64,000 nt of DNA from Nitrosospira sp. Nsp11 (GTDB taxonomy: Bacteria > Pseudomonadota > Gammaproteobacteria > Burkholderiales > Nitrosomonadaceae), in NCBI RefSeq assembly GCF_900142705.1, contig NZ_FRBV01000001.1, positions 372,001-436,000 of the forward strand. Direction: 5' to 3'. The translations under genes were made by a program, and so were the position numbers. Of this stretch, positions 1-13,500 are shown one piece after another. Position 1 is the first letter of the stretch, and each line of letters opens with the position of its first letter. The notes under the pieces are model-generated. The model saw only the letters and a program-made list of their open reading frames with translations, had not been told where the DNA came from and made no database searches.

Positions 1-285
1 GTTTTCGGGGGGTAATACCTTCCAATTGATTTTACCACCCCGAATTTCATTATCGTAGCGGCTGACGTGAAGGTAATCGAAATTGAGCGGAAATTCCAGC
101 AACGGTAGCAATTGACCGGTAAACACCACGGCCCCGCCCATTATGCTCAACACCAGCGGATACCGATGCGATAGTGCCGCAGTAATCTCGACTGCCATTT
201 GTTTGACCGTCTGGGATACCACGTCAGCAGAAAATATCTGCTCCGCTGCACCCAGGATCTTCTTCGCTTCTTCACAAGAAAGCAT
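1..285 (-). CDS. hpt: Hypoxanthine/guanine phosphoribosyltransferase, N-terminal part
   Basis: The gene runs off the left edge; 95 codons are visible from the ATG at 285. The translation opens MLSCEEAKKILGAAEQ and later shows VLSIMGGAVVFTGQLLPLL followed by DYLHVSRYDNEIRGG, the nucleotide-binding N-terminal half of type I purine phosphoribosyltransferases of the HGPRT group. The PRPP-binding loop would lie outside the window. The family salvages hypoxanthine and guanine to IMP and GMP in the cytoplasm. An upstream in-frame ATT at about 306-308 could extend the protein slightly; no clear ribosome binding site was seen. It lies 45 bp downstream of galU on the same strand. Confidence 0.8.
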   Translation of the reverse strand, partial: MLSCEEAKKILGAAEQIFSADVVSQTVKQMAVEITAALSHRYPLVLSIMGGAVVFTGQLLPLLEFPLNFDYLHVSRYDNEIRGGKINWKVLPPEN

Positions 286-330
286 CGGATCAGTATGGGT
301 ATCAGCTAAAATCGTAAAAAGAAAAAATCG

Positions 331-1215
331 TCAAACCAAAGGAATGTCGCGGCATCGGGCATCCAGATAATCGGAAAATTCCTGGCGCACTTCCGGATGC
401 TCAAGCGCCAGCGCGATAGTAGCCTTGAGATAACCTATCTTGCTTCCACAATCGTAACGGGTACCCGAGAATTCATACGCCAACGCGCGCTCTTCCAATA
501 ATAGCGAGGCGATGCCGTCCGTGAGCTGAATTTCCCCGCCCGCGCCAGGATCGATTTTTTCCAGATGCTCAAAAATTTTGGGAGTCAAAATATAACGGCC
601 CACTACGCCTAACGTTGAGGGTGCATCCTCTGGCTCGGGTTTTTCAACAATACCGGTGATAGGGTGCAGCCGGTTCATCCCTGGCCCGCATTTCACAATG
701 CCGTAATTCACCGTATCTTCCGGCTCGACTTCTTGTACGGCTAATATCGAGCAGCCGTTCTGTTCATATACACGGCACAACTGTTGCATGATCGGTTCGT
801 CATCCGCCAGCAAGTCGTCCGCAAGCAGTACTGCGAATGGTTCATTACCCACTGCGGGGCGAGCACATAAGATTGCATGGCCTAACCCGAGCGCTTCCGA
901 TTGACGGATATAGATGCAGGAAACGTTTTTCGGCAGAATATTCCGCAGCACTTCCAGCGTTTCCGTTTTACCGCGTGCTTCCAGCTCTGCTTCCATCTCG
1001 TAAGCTTTATCGAAATGATCCTCTATAGCACGCTTATGACGTCCAGTTATAAAGATCATTTCTGTTATGCCCGCCGCCACAGCCTCTTCAACGGCGTACT
1101 GGATCAAAGGCTTATCCACGACGGGCATCATTTCCTTGGGGCTCGCCTTGGTAGCAGGGAGGAAACGGGTGCCCATCCCCGCCACGGGGAAAACCGCTTT
1201 AGTTATTTTGGCCAT
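331..1215 (-). CDS. galU: UTP-glucose-1-phosphate uridylyltransferase
   Basis: This 294-residue protein has the nucleotidyltransferase signature [17 protein letters not shown] at residues 13-29, followed by the sugar-nucleotide pocket segment [14 protein letters not shown]. Later come [17 protein letters not shown] and [10 protein letters not shown], all typical of bacterial GalU. The enzyme makes UDP-glucose from UTP and glucose-1-phosphate for polysaccharide, LPS core and glycolipid synthesis. Length matches the family. The gene is 45 bp downstream of ligA, so it may be read from the same transcript, although the function is unrelated. Confidence 0.96.
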   Translation of the reverse strand: MAKITKAVFPVAGMGTRFLPATKASPKEMMPVVDKPLIQYAVEEAVAAGITEMIFITGRHKRAIEDHFDKAYEMEAELEARGKTETLEVLRNILPKNVSCIYIRQSEALGLGHAILCARPAVGNEPFAVLLADDLLADDEPIMQQLCRVYEQNGCSILAVQEVEPEDTVNYGIVKCGPGMNRLHPITGIVEKPEPEDAPSTLGVVGRYILTPKIFEHLEKIDPGAGGEIQLTDGIASLLLEERALAYEFSGTRYDCGSKIGYLKATIALALEHPEVRQEFSDYLDARCRDIPLV

Positions 1216-1260
1216 GAACGCACTCGCTTAGTGTTGGGATTTCGGAAAAATCAACTTGAA

Positions 1261-4598
<3,338 letters not shown>

Positions 4599-4602
4599 AT
4601 GT

Positions 4603-7600
4603 TCAAGTCACCGTGGAAGCGCCGCTCAGTCTTACAGCCTCTTCGATTTCTACCGCAACCACCCGTGAAACGCCTTTTTCCTGCATAGTGACGCCAATTA
4701 ATTGCTGCGCGATTCCCATAGTGATCTTATTGTGACTGATAAACACGAACTGGGTCCGAAGCGACATTTTCCGCACCAGATTGCAGAACCGCTCGGTGTT
4801 GCTATCATCCAGAGGGGCATCCACTTCATCCAACAGGCAAAACGGCGCAGGATTGAGTTGAAACAGCGAGAACACAAACGCCAGCGCAGTGAGCGCTTTT
4901 TCACCGCCGGACAAAAGGTTGATAGAACTGTTCTTCTTACCCGGCGGTTGGGCGAAAATTTGTATGCCTGCATCGAGAATTTCCTCACCCCTCAATATCA
5001 GCTTCGCTTGCCCGCCACCGAACATGGTGGGAAACATCTCTTCCAGATGCCCGTTGACCTTTTCGATAGTCTCCAGCAGTCGTTCGCGGGTTTCACGATC
5101 TATCTGCCGGATTGCATTTTTAAGGGTCTCGGATGCCTCCTCCAGATCCTGCGATTGTGAATCCAGATAAGTTTTACGCGTCTGGCAAGATTCCAGCTCA
5201 TCGAGCGCACCCGGATTGACTGCTCCCAACGCAGCAATTTCTCCATTCATCCGGTTTATCTCAGCCTGCAATGCGAAAGGTCTTGTTTTCCCGAGAGAGT
5301 GGACCAGTTCCTGCTCCGAACCACCTGATTCCCTTAATTGCTCACTAAACTGATCCTCGGCAATTCGCGCCTCTTGTTCCTTGAGGCGCGCCTGGTTGAT
5401 GCCCTCCCGCAGCGGGTGCAACTTTTGCTCGGCGGTCATGCGCTCCTGCTCTATTTCTCGCAATTCGCTGGCCGCATCTTCAAGGGCGTTGCGCGCAACC
5501 GCCAATCTCTCCTCACGCTGTTCACGCGACGCCAGCCGTTCCTGAAGCAGGCTGCTCAATTGCGTTTCATCAAAATCACTTTGTCCGGCTTGCAATTTTT
5601 CCAGATGAGCCTCGAGCTCAACAGCATTTTCGCCAATATATCGAATGGAATTCTCCACTTCGGAGATTTTATTCAAGCAGGTTTTTTCGTGAAATGCAGC
5701 CTCCTGCATTTCCTTCTCGGCAATCCGCACGCGCAGACGCTGTGCATCCAAAAACTGTTCCGCTGCTTCCCGCGCTTGTTTTTCCTTTTTTACCTGCTGT
5801 TGCAGCGCTTCGACCTGGACCTGATACTGCATCAATTTTTCTTCGGCCTCCTGCTTCCGGGAGGACTCTGCCGTTGCCTGCTGCCCTATTTCAGCCAATT
5901 CGCTGTCAATCTGCTTGTGCCGCTGGCTAGTGCGGTCAGCGAGTTGCGTGAGCTTCAATGCTTGCATTTGTACGTCGTGATGCAGTTGCTGTAGGCCCCC
6001 AATATCATCACGAAGACAAGATACAAATGATTCGAGCTCATGGCAGGCTTCCACCGCCATATCCAGCTCGGCTTTCTCCCCCGCCAGGCTTACTCTCAGC
6101 GCACCCGCTTCGACTTCAATCTGGGTTATCTCGCGTTGCCGCGCCAGCACGCCATGCAACTGGGAATCGGGAGCATAATAGGAAAGACTGTGACATGTAA
6201 TGATATGGCCCTCGCGGGTCACCAGCATTTCGCGGGAAGATAGGCTTGTTCGTGCCGAGAGACCCGCCCGCACATCCTCGGCCACAAATATTCCGTCCAG
6301 CCATTCGTCCAGCACAGGTCTTGTTTCTGCATGATCGCAAGTCAGATACGACTGCAGCAGTATCCAGCTCTCCCTTCCTCTCAAGTTCTTCTGTTGTTCG
6401 CCCGGTATTCCTTGTAATGCCTGGGCCGCTAACTCGAACACCGCCCATTTCCCCGGAGGAGGATCTTCCGCCCACTCGCGCGTCAGCTCCAATTGGCCAA
6501 GCGACACACTGTTCAGGCGCTCGCGCAGCACCGCTTCAAGCGCATCTTCCCACCCCTTCTCAATCTGGATGTGTTGCCACAAACGCGGCAGTGCATCAAG
6601 CTGATGCCTTGCGATCCATGCGCTCAGTCCCTCGCTGCCTTCGAGGCGTTTCTGCAGGCGCTGCAAAGCGCCAAGCCGCGCTTCGATCCGGACAATCTGC
6701 TGTTCCAGCATTTGCACTTTGTGCGAAAACTCGCGTTTCACTTTCTCGGCATTCAGCAGGAGGCTTTCGGTTTGCACGAGCGTTTCCTGTTTACTTTTCA
6801 GATCAGCAGCGCTGACCTCTATTTGCCGAGTCAAGCGGGACAGCGCTTCGATTTCCGGTTGCGGCAAGGAATCTCGTTCAGCCGTTAGCCGTGCCCGTCG
6901 CAGCTCAAGCTGCTGGAAGTTTTTTGCCGCGTGGACCCGGTTACTTTCCTCCAACTGACCAGCCTGCTCAACCAGCAACAGCTCACGCTGTATTTCGGTT
7001 AATTTCTCCTGGCATAACCGAAAAGCGGAGTCGGCTACCGGCAATTTTTCGCTTTCTGCCGCGACTTCCTGTTTGCCGGCTTCGCGCGCCAGGCGAGCCC
7101 GTTCAAATTCTTCGCGCCAACGGTTCAAACTTTCTGCTGCGTCCTCCGCTTGTTTTTTTTGGCTCTCAAGCTGGTTCTTCACTGCCTTGATTTGTTGCTC
7201 CATGCGATGATAGTTTTCACGCACGTGTCGAATTTGTTGTTCAATATGCGCTACTTCCGCATTGGCTGCATAAAGCTCGCCCTGAAACTCATGCAAGAGA
7301 TCGCCCATGGCGTAATGATGAGCGCGCTTCTCTTCCAGGCGTTTTTCTGCGTCGCGCAGGTTCGCGCTTTCCATTTCCAGCGAGGTCTGCAGCGATCGGA
7401 GTTCTTTTTCCGCAAGGGTACGTTGCGTGGCGGCTTCCTGTTTGCGGGCGTACCATAAAAGGTTTTGCGTTTTATGCAATTGGTCTTTCACGTCATTGAA
7501 GCGTCGGGCCACCTCGGCCTGTCGTTCCAGGCGTATTAACTGCTTTCCCAGTTCCTGGCAAATATCGCCTATCCGCAGAAGGTTGTCGCGTGTATCGGAG

Positions 7601-8151
7601 AGACGCGATTCAGTTTCCCGGCGCCGCTCACGATATCTGGAGATGCCTGCTGCTTCCTCCAGAAGTACGCGCAACTCCTCCGGCTTTGCCTCGATAATGC
7701 GAGAGATCATTCCCTGCTCGATAATGGCATAACCACGCCCGCCTACCCCGGTGCCAAGAAAGATATCCGCCACATCCCGCCGGCGGACATGGATATTATT
7801 GATGTGATAGGTTGACTCACCGTCGCGACGCAATATCCGTTTGATGGAGATCTCCGCATAGCTCGACCATTGACCTGCCGCCTTGCCAAGATTGTTATCA
7901 AACATCAGCTCCACGCTTGCTCTTCCCACTGGTTTGCGATTCGCGGAACCGTTAAAAATCACGTCCTGCATGGACTCGCCGCGCAACGCAGACGCCCGCG
8001 ATTCGCCCAGGACCCAGCGCACGGCGTCGATCACATTGGATTTTCCGCAGCCATTAGGACCCACAACGCCGACCAGATCCCCTGGAAGGGGAATCTCGGT
8101 AGGGTCGACAAAGGATTTGAACCCGGCTAGTTTGATGCGGGAGAGACGCAA
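4603..8151 (-). CDS. smc: Chromosome partition protein Smc
   Basis: A full-length SMC ATPase of 1182 residues. The Walker A motif GPNGCGKSN is at 31-39, followed by DAVRWVLGE. Two long Glu/Gln/Arg-rich coiled coils flank a hinge domain around residues 510-660 (SEGLSAWIARHQ onward, with the LVTREGHIITC segment). The C-terminal head has the ABC signature LLSGGEKALTALAFVF at about 1079 and Walker B CLLDEVDAPLDD at about 1106. The protein compacts and segregates the chromosome, normally with ScpA and ScpB, which are not in the window. It heads the smc-zipA-ligA operon and is divergent from queF across about 140 bp that must hold both promoters. Confidence 0.97.
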   Translation of the reverse strand: MRLSRIKLAGFKSFVDPTEIPLPGDLVGVVGPNGCGKSNVIDAVRWVLGESRASALRGESMQDVIFNGSANRKPVGRASVELMFDNNLGKAAGQWSSYAEISIKRILRRDGESTYHINNIHVRRRDVADIFLGTGVGGRGYAIIEQGMISRIIEAKPEELRVLLEEAAGISRYRERRRETESRLSDTRDNLLRIGDICQELGKQLIRLERQAEVARRFNDVKDQLHKTQNLLWYARKQEAATQRTLAEKELRSLQTSLEMESANLRDAEKRLEEKRAHHYAMGDLLHEFQGELYAANAEVAHIEQQIRHVRENYHRMEQQIKAVKNQLESQKKQAEDAAESLNRWREEFERARLAREAGKQEVAAESEKLPVADSAFRLCQEKLTEIQRELLLVEQAGQLEESNRVHAAKNFQQLELRRARLTAERDSLPQPEIEALSRLTRQIEVSAADLKSKQETLVQTESLLLNAEKVKREFSHKVQMLEQQIVRIEARLGALQRLQKRLEGSEGLSAWIARHQLDALPRLWQHIQIEKGWEDALEAVLRERLNSVSLGQLELTREWAEDPPPGKWAVFELAAQALQGIPGEQQKNLRGRESWILLQSYLTCDHAETRPVLDEWLDGIFVAEDVRAGLSARTSLSSREMLVTREGHIITCHSLSYYAPDSQLHGVLARQREITQIEVEAGALRVSLAGEKAELDMAVEACHELESFVSCLRDDIGGLQQLHHDVQMQALKLTQLADRTSQRHKQIDSELAEIGQQATAESSRKQEAEEKLMQYQVQVEALQQQVKKEKQAREAAEQFLDAQRLRVRIAEKEMQEAAFHEKTCLNKISEVENSIRYIGENAVELEAHLEKLQAGQSDFDETQLSSLLQERLASREQREERLAVARNALEDAASELREIEQERMTAEQKLHPLREGINQARLKEQEARIAEDQFSEQLRESGGSEQELVHSLGKTRPFALQAEINRMNGEIAALGAVNPGALDELESCQTRKTYLDSQSQDLEEASETLKNAIRQIDRETRERLLETIEKVNGHLEEMFPTMFGGGQAKLILRGEEILDAGIQIFAQPPGKKNSSINLLSGGEKALTALAFVFSLFQLNPAPFCLLDEVDAPLDDSNTERFCNLVRKMSLRTQFVFISHNKITMGIAQQLIGVTMQEKGVSRVVAVEIEEAVRLSGASTVT

Positions 8152-8289
8152 TTTGTCGTTCGCAACCAGTTATAATTGAGCGGCTCGAAAAGATAGCCTT
8201 GAAAAGAAGCCCTAAAGTTATTCTGAGCTATTGTGCAACGACCGTACCTCAGGGCAGACAATTCTAACCGATTTGAAAGAGATAAGAGA

Positions 8290-8709
8290 ATGCCCAGCAA
8301 CCCCACGACCAACTTGGAAGTTTTCCCAAACCCCGCGCCGGCGCGGGATTATCATATCCATATGGAGATTCCGGAGTTTACCTGCCTTTGTCCAAAAACC
8401 GGACAACCGGATTTTGCCACCTTGATTCTGGATTACATTCCGAACGTAAACTGCGTTGAGCTTAAAAGCCTCAAGCTCTACATCTGGTCTTATCGGAACG
8501 AGAAAACGTTTCATGAGGCTGTAACCAACCGTATTGCCGATGACCTCGTTGCTGTCCTGGAGCCAAGGTATTTACGCCTCACTGCCAAATTTTATGTGCG
8601 CGGCGGTATTTTTACCAATGTCATCGCGGAACATCGGAGGCCGGGCTGGCAACCGCTGCCGGCAGTAGAGCTGGCGGCATTCGGGGCTCAGCCTGCAACA
8701 CGAGGATAA
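8290..8709 (+). CDS. queF: NADPH-dependent 7-cyano-7-deazaguanine reductase
   Basis: Read from the ATG at 8290 the protein has 139 residues, the size of the short single-domain QueF type. The open frame extends upstream to 8233, but MPSNPTTN with the purine-rich GAGATAAGAGA just before it is a more natural start. The catalytic Cys is the second Cys of [15 protein letters not shown], and the substrate-binding Glu is in [22 protein letters not shown]. The enzyme reduces preQ0 to preQ1 in queuosine biosynthesis. No preQ1 riboswitch was recognised upstream, and no other queuosine gene is nearby. Confidence 0.95.
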   Translation: MPSNPTTNLEVFPNPAPARDYHIHMEIPEFTCLCPKTGQPDFATLILDYIPNVNCVELKSLKLYIWSYRNEKTFHEAVTNRIADDLVAVLEPRYLRLTAKFYVRGGIFTNVIAEHRRPGWQPLPAVELAAFGAQPATRG

Positions 8710-8924
8710 TTTCTTTTTTGCGGGTAGCAGTCATGCATGGGGTCAGGCTCCGCCGTTATTGCCCACTTGTTGCTTTTTGATAGGTTGCTTTTGGCGATTT
8801 GCTGCCCCGAGATAATCTTTGTGCAGCTTGATTAAATTTTAGAAAGAGGCCTTACCCGACGAATTTTTTCCAATAAACCTCCACAAACCAATAAAACCTC
8901 GACAAAAGGTTAATAATAATAAGC

Positions 8925-10388
8925 ATGGAAGTCCAACGGCTCACTTCAGTTTTGATTATCAGCCTCACGCTGACAACCGCAAGTTTCGCAGCAAACGCAG
9001 ATGAGCATACCGATCAGCCAATTGCTGAGTTTGCGCAGGACGATACGCACGACACATCCGCCATTCTTCCCATTGCGGAAAACGATCCTGTCATTCCCCC
9101 CGCCGAAACGAGCCTCCCTGCCGGCAAGATAGCACCTTCTCTCCCCGTTGATCTATGGCAACGCATTCGTAATGGCTTCGCCATGGCTAAATTGGATAGT
9201 GAAAAGGTGCGCAGCAACGAGGATTTTTACGTTGATCGTCCCGAATATATCAAGCGCATCGTCGAACGCGGTAAACGCTACCTCTTTCATATCGTTGAAG
9301 AGGTGGAGCGCCGCGGCATGCCTGCCGAGATCGCCCTGCTGCCTATCATCGAAAGTGCTTTCAATCCAAAGGCATATTCCAATCGAAGTGCCGCCGGCAT
9401 CTGGCAGTTCATCCCATCCACAGGTAAGAATTATGGCTTGAAGCAGAATTGGTGGTATGACGAACGCAGGGACATAGTCGCCGCCACCGGCGCCGCACTT
9501 GATTATTTACAAAACCTTCATCGCATGTTTGGTGACTGGGAACTGGTGCTGGCTTCATATAATTGGGGTGAAGGTGCAGTGGGACGCTCGCTCATGAAAA
9601 ACCGTAACAGCGGGCTTCCGGAGGATTTCCGTAATATCGCGCTGCCACCTGAAACCCGAAACTATGTTCCCAGGCTGATCGCAATCAGAAATATTATCTT
9701 GAACCCGGCCGCCTTCGGGATTGAGCTTGAATCCGTCCCCAACGAGCCTTATTTCGGCCGGGTCGAAGCGACCCGCCATATGGACGTAAAACTGGCGGCA
9801 AGGCTTGCTGAAATTTCTGTGGATGAGTTTAAAGCGCTTAATCCGGGCCATAATCGGCCGGTCATTAATATTGACGGGCCTCGTACGCTGCTTCTTCCAG
9901 CGGAAAAAGTGGAGGTCTTTATGGAAAATCTGAAAGTTCATGACAGACCCTTGGTATCGTGGCAAGCCTACGAGGCAAAAAAAGATGAGACGATAGAAAA
10001 AATTTCGATTCGATATGGGATCAGCGTCGGGCGACTGAAGGAAATCAACGATATTGAGACGGGCGGCGCGATAATGGCAGGACAAACTTTGCTCGTTCCC
10101 CGTAACGGAAGTGCCGAAGGGATGGATATTTCTGTTATGAGCAACAAACCCGCCACGCCGAAAATGCTCGAACACAATTTCGTCTACGCCGTCAGGAAAG
10201 GCGATTCACTTTTGGGCATTGCCAAACGTCATGACGTCACGGTAGGGCAAATAATGTCATGGAACGGTGGCACAGGCCGTCTGCTGCAAATCGGCCAGAA
10301 GCTCACGCTAAAGCACAAGTTTGTGGATAAAACAGCGCTACCTGCTACTGAGGCAGGACCTGCTTTGCCGGAAAAAAAACGCATGTGA
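8925..10388 (+). CDS. mltD: Membrane-bound lytic murein transglycosylase D
   Basis: The 487-residue protein begins with a Sec signal sequence (LTSVLIISLTLTTASFAANA). The SLT domain follows with catalytic Glu143 in LLPIIESAFNPKAYSNRSAA and the GIWQFIPSTGKNYGL motif. Two LysM peptidoglycan-binding repeats are at about 325-375 (YEAKKDETIEKISIRYGIS) and 420-465 (YAVRKGDSLLGIAKRHDV). It cleaves glycan strands to give 1,6-anhydromuropeptides. No lipobox Cys follows the signal peptide, so it may be a soluble periplasmic form despite the family name. The gene stands alone on the plus strand. Confidence 0.94.
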   Translation: MEVQRLTSVLIISLTLTTASFAANADEHTDQPIAEFAQDDTHDTSAILPIAENDPVIPPAETSLPAGKIAPSLPVDLWQRIRNGFAMAKLDSEKVRSNEDFYVDRPEYIKRIVERGKRYLFHIVEEVERRGMPAEIALLPIIESAFNPKAYSNRSAAGIWQFIPSTGKNYGLKQNWWYDERRDIVAATGAALDYLQNLHRMFGDWELVLASYNWGEGAVGRSLMKNRNSGLPEDFRNIALPPETRNYVPRLIAIRNIILNPAAFGIELESVPNEPYFGRVEATRHMDVKLAARLAEISVDEFKALNPGHNRPVINIDGPRTLLLPAEKVEVFMENLKVHDRPLVSWQAYEAKKDETIEKISIRYGISVGRLKEINDIETGGAIMAGQTLLVPRNGSAEGMDISVMSNKPATPKMLEHNFVYAVRKGDSLLGIAKRHDVTVGQIMSWNGGTGRLLQIGQKLTLKHKFVDKTALPATEAGPALPEKKRM

Positions 10389-10690
10389 GCGTGCATGTAA
10401 ACGTATTGCCCGGCACTCGATGCGTCGGATTCATACGAACCAAACCGCACTTAAAGGACCAAAACGCGCCAGGAAGAGATTGCCAGGTGCTAGAAACAAA
10501 AAGCCACGAAGCGCGGACTCAACTCTCTATATAACTCAGAATAAGGCTCTGCTTAAGCAGTCTCGCCATGAGGCGGCGCTATCAGCCTAAGCCGATCAGT
10601 AGCGTGCCCGGTTGCTGTGCTGACAGTTCCAGACTTTGCTGATCAAAAAAATCCCGCTCTTACGGGAAGGTTCAGGAGCTCACCGAACGC
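10389..10690. other. Intergenic region between mltD and a convergent minus-strand operon
   Basis: These 302 bp contain no convincing gene. Reading frames are open on the plus strand just after mltD but look like read-through into Lys/Arg-rich noise. The right part holds the terminator of the minus-strand operon and a further inverted repeat (gttcag...ctgaac, about 10669-10700). Confidence 0.6.
10644..10667 (-). terminator. Rho-independent terminator of the deacetylase operon
   Basis: On the minus strand the sequence reads TCCCGTAAGAGCGGGA followed directly by TTTTTTT. This is a 5-bp GC-rich stem with a 6-base loop and a 7-T tract, about 25 bases after the stop codon of the gene ending at 10691. 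Confidence 0.75.
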
Positions 10691-11053
10691 TCACTGAACG
10701 GCAGGTTTATCACTCGTATTGACTCTTGAAACAAGCTCGGACTGGCCCTCGAAATAAGCTGCAGCGTCAAGAATGGGCTTGGGGTCGCCGCCTTGTCGGG
10801 CGACAATCTCTGCCGTCTCTTTATAGCCCTTCGCCAGCGATTTTGCCTGCTTGGGAAACAACGGTTCTCCTGTCTTTAGCTTGAAGTCATTCGCCTTTCG
10901 TATCTTCTTTCTAGCCTCGTCACTGGCTTGCTGAGCTGCATTATCAGTTTTTTTCGATGCCGTCTGTGCCGCCACCGGGGTTCCTGCGACAATGAAAATG
11001 GAAAGCGCAATAACCAGCAGGATGCGAAAAGCCGAGAAGCGGTGCATACTCAT
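10691..11053 (-). CDS. Small secreted protein of unknown function
   Basis: A 120-residue protein with an N-terminal signal sequence (FRILLVIALSIFIVAGTPVAAQ, predicted cleavage after AAQ) and a mature part of about 90 charged residues rich in Lys, Ala and Glu. A KKTDNAAQQASDEARKKIRK helix precedes KTGEPLFPKQAKSLAKGYKE. I do not recognise a family. The start codon overlaps the stop of the upstream deacetylase-like gene (ATGA), so the two are translated together, and a terminator follows. This makes a periplasmic accessory role to the deacetylase-like protein a reasonable inference. A second in-frame ATG two codons later (MHRF) is also possible. Confidence 0.65.
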   Translation of the reverse strand: MSMHRFSAFRILLVIALSIFIVAGTPVAAQTASKKTDNAAQQASDEARKKIRKANDFKLKTGEPLFPKQAKSLAKGYKETAEIVARQGGDPKPILDAAAYFEGQSELVSRVNTSDKPAVQ

Positions 11054-13188
11054 TGATTGAGCCCGCGGTCGACAATATGCGCCGTAGAGTTTGTACCCAC
11101 GTTAACAGCGCCGATAAATTGGCCTCCGTACAACTCTCCGCCAGAGAGTCCCGTGACATGAAGGTTCGGTACCGCTTTGTTTGCAGACAAGATAATCTGA
11201 TTGGTCGTGCGATTCCATTGCGCATGGATAATCGCAGACTTGACGTTGAGAGTTTCCGCGGTACCGTCACCGATCAGATAATATGGTAAATTCCTGACGG
11301 GTAAATTAAACAGTTGTTCATATTCCACGAAAACCGCATTGAGCCAGTCAAATTCCAGCGTATTACCGCTTTCGTCATATCTAGCCAAGTTCGCCTGATG
11401 GAAAAAATGAGGCCACCTGCTAAATGTCAGCATATGTCGTAACGCCATATCTGCTTCCACCATGAGGATTTCAGCATAATTCCGGGGAGAGCAGATAGCT
11501 TCGGGTATTTCACATGGATTTCGTCCCGCATTAACAAATCTCCCATTGTAAATATAGTTGTACTCATCTTCCAACTGGGATGGATTCGTCACATTATAAA
11601 AAATATTGGTTGGCCAGCGTGGCAACATCAGTCGATCCGTTCCGCTACCATCTTCGTACTGAGCGATATATTGTTCGACGTTCTCAGCCTGCTGCGATGC
11701 GTCGGCGCCGAGATACTCCACGCCCACGCTGGCCGCCGCTTCAAGGAATAGCGGATTGGCGCCACCCGCATCAAATGCTATGTCATCAGCTTGAACGTCA
11801 AACATATCAGGGTGCAAAGCAGGATCCTCCGTGCATTTGCGGTCTTTCAAGCCCGAGTGGGCGCCGCTTATCAGCACTCGGTTGTTTTGACTTCTTTCGG
11901 GAAGATCCAGAAGCGCCCAAACCGCCTGGTTCTTGGTAATTTCCGCGCGAATGGCCGCGACGTTGGTAAATCTAGCCTCATCACAGGGGGCATCCGCTGG
12001 AATCGGCGCCTTATCCAAATCCGCATGAGTGAAGGTATGGTTGATAAAACGAAAATCTCCTTTATTGGCGACCACCGCCGCGACCAGGTCTTCCGTCAAG
12101 TTTGCGGCCAGCGGCGCCGCTTCTGGATCGACAACCGCGCCCGAACCGTTGAACGGAAAATCCAGCTTGAAATTACCGGCTAGTGGATGTGCGGCACGAA
12201 ACGCTTGCTGTCTACGCACTGTATTATTGATGTCAGCGCCGTTCAAACGAAAGGTCATGACAGGATGTTCTTTCTTCAGAGCGGGATCCCATAATTTACT
12301 GCGGCGAAACAAGTCGTCCATATGGGCAGCCATATAGACAAAGCGTGAACCCACGAATATGCCTTGTGTCACCCAGTTGATGAACTCGTAGACCAAAACA
12401 TTAGAATGGACCAGGAACGGCGCGTTCGTGATAGTCGAGATCATCACCTCGCGTACAGGCGTTGCCTGGGAAGGCAGCATGTATCGCACGATCGATATCA
12501 ACGCCTCGCCATTTCGGGTTCGCAGAATGGGATCAACGTGCGGCACAGAACCATCCCGCATGCCGCTGGCATCATTTCGAGGGTTGGCCGTGAAGGCAAA
12601 GTCTGTAATTGAAAACGGACTCGCCCGGTTCACGTACTCAAAAACCTCCTTGCTATAGATGGCAGGCACCGTCCACTTGGCATCGAAGTCATTGCCGCTC
12701 GACGAATAGACAAGACCATAATCCAGATAAACTCCATGAGGAGGTTGCGGATCCGTATAAGTGGCTGGCCATCCTGACAGCACCGCCTCGCGTACGCCAA
12801 AGTTTTTCTGGTAATTATGCAGTATGTCCCATTCTGAGGGCGTGAAGTTGGGGACCAAATCGGCATCGGAAAGGATAACGCCGTTATAGTTTCCTACACA
12901 GCCCACATCCCCAGCCTTGCAGCCGACGCCGGCCGAAGATGAGGCAAGCATGGGGGCCGTTAAATCCTGTGTCTGGGCATTTAACACATCGTACGGCACT
13001 CCCATTTCATCAAGGACCGGCTTGATATAGGCGAATCCCAGATCTTCCGCTACCTCACCTGTCGTGATTACCAGTATTCTCAGCTTGACGGCATTATCAG
13101 AAAACGCGGATGGCGCCACAGCAGCTAAAGCCAGCCACATGGCCGCTGAAAGGAGCAGCAGGCGTTTTATGCTCAGACTCTGCTTCAT
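11050..13188 (-). CDS. Secreted Agd3/CE18-like polysaccharide deacetylase candidate
   Basis: Read from ATG 13188, preceded by AAGGAG at good spacing, this is a 712-residue exported protein with signal sequence MKQSLSIKRLLLLSAAMWLA. The open frame extends upstream to 13221, but that start spoils the signal. After an N-terminal domain (RILVITTGEVAEDLGFAYIK, GVILSDADLVPNFTPSEWD) comes a region with AAHMDDLF, FRLNGADIN and FINHTFTHADLDKA. This Asp ... H-x-x-x-H arrangement is that of metal-dependent carbohydrate deacetylases. Overall it resembles my recollection of the fungal Agd3 type (CE18 with an N-terminal carbohydrate-binding domain). Later RWPHFFHQANL adds conserved-looking His residues. 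Family assignment is by memory only. It is followed by a coupled small periplasmic protein. Confidence 0.6.
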   Translation of the reverse strand: MKQSLSIKRLLLLSAAMWLALAAVAPSAFSDNAVKLRILVITTGEVAEDLGFAYIKPVLDEMGVPYDVLNAQTQDLTAPMLASSSAGVGCKAGDVGCVGNYNGVILSDADLVPNFTPSEWDILHNYQKNFGVREAVLSGWPATYTDPQPPHGVYLDYGLVYSSSGNDFDAKWTVPAIYSKEVFEYVNRASPFSITDFAFTANPRNDASGMRDGSVPHVDPILRTRNGEALISIVRYMLPSQATPVREVMISTITNAPFLVHSNVLVYEFINWVTQGIFVGSRFVYMAAHMDDLFRRSKLWDPALKKEHPVMTFRLNGADINNTVRRQQAFRAAHPLAGNFKLDFPFNGSGAVVDPEAAPLAANLTEDLVAAVVANKGDFRFINHTFTHADLDKAPIPADAPCDEARFTNVAAIRAEITKNQAVWALLDLPERSQNNRVLISGAHSGLKDRKCTEDPALHPDMFDVQADDIAFDAGGANPLFLEAAASVGVEYLGADASQQAENVEQYIAQYEDGSGTDRLMLPRWPTNIFYNVTNPSQLEDEYNYIYNGRFVNAGRNPCEIPEAICSPRNYAEILMVEADMALRHMLTFSRWPHFFHQANLARYDESGNTLEFDWLNAVFVEYEQLFNLPVRNLPYYLIGDGTAETLNVKSAIIHAQWNRTTNQIILSANKAVPNLHVTGLSGGELYGGQFIGAVNVGTNSTAHIVDRGLNQ

Positions 13189-13500
13189 CAATAAAATCTC
13201 CTTATCGGAGACGAAAACCAAAAGAGTCCAATGAATTCCTCAAGATTAAAGATTGATTCTGTCCATTAATCTCACACTCCATCGCCACCCCTTAATCGAC
13301 AATAAGTCGCGCACTCACATTTGACAAGAAAACCTATGCCAGATTCTCCTGCATTACAATAAATGATAACCGGCTATTATATTGCTCTGCTCAGCAGGAA
13401 GAAGAAAAAAAGAGAAGGAAGTCCACTGAGCAAAAACCTGGATATGTCCGCGTAAAAGATATAGTTCGCAATCCCGTTCTGCATCCTTTAAAAAGGAAAC

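Noticed and set aside
8730-8765. ATGGGGTCAGGCTC sequence downstream of queF, reminiscent of REP or IS remnants
   Set aside because: Too short, with no second copy noticed in the window and no inverted repeat.
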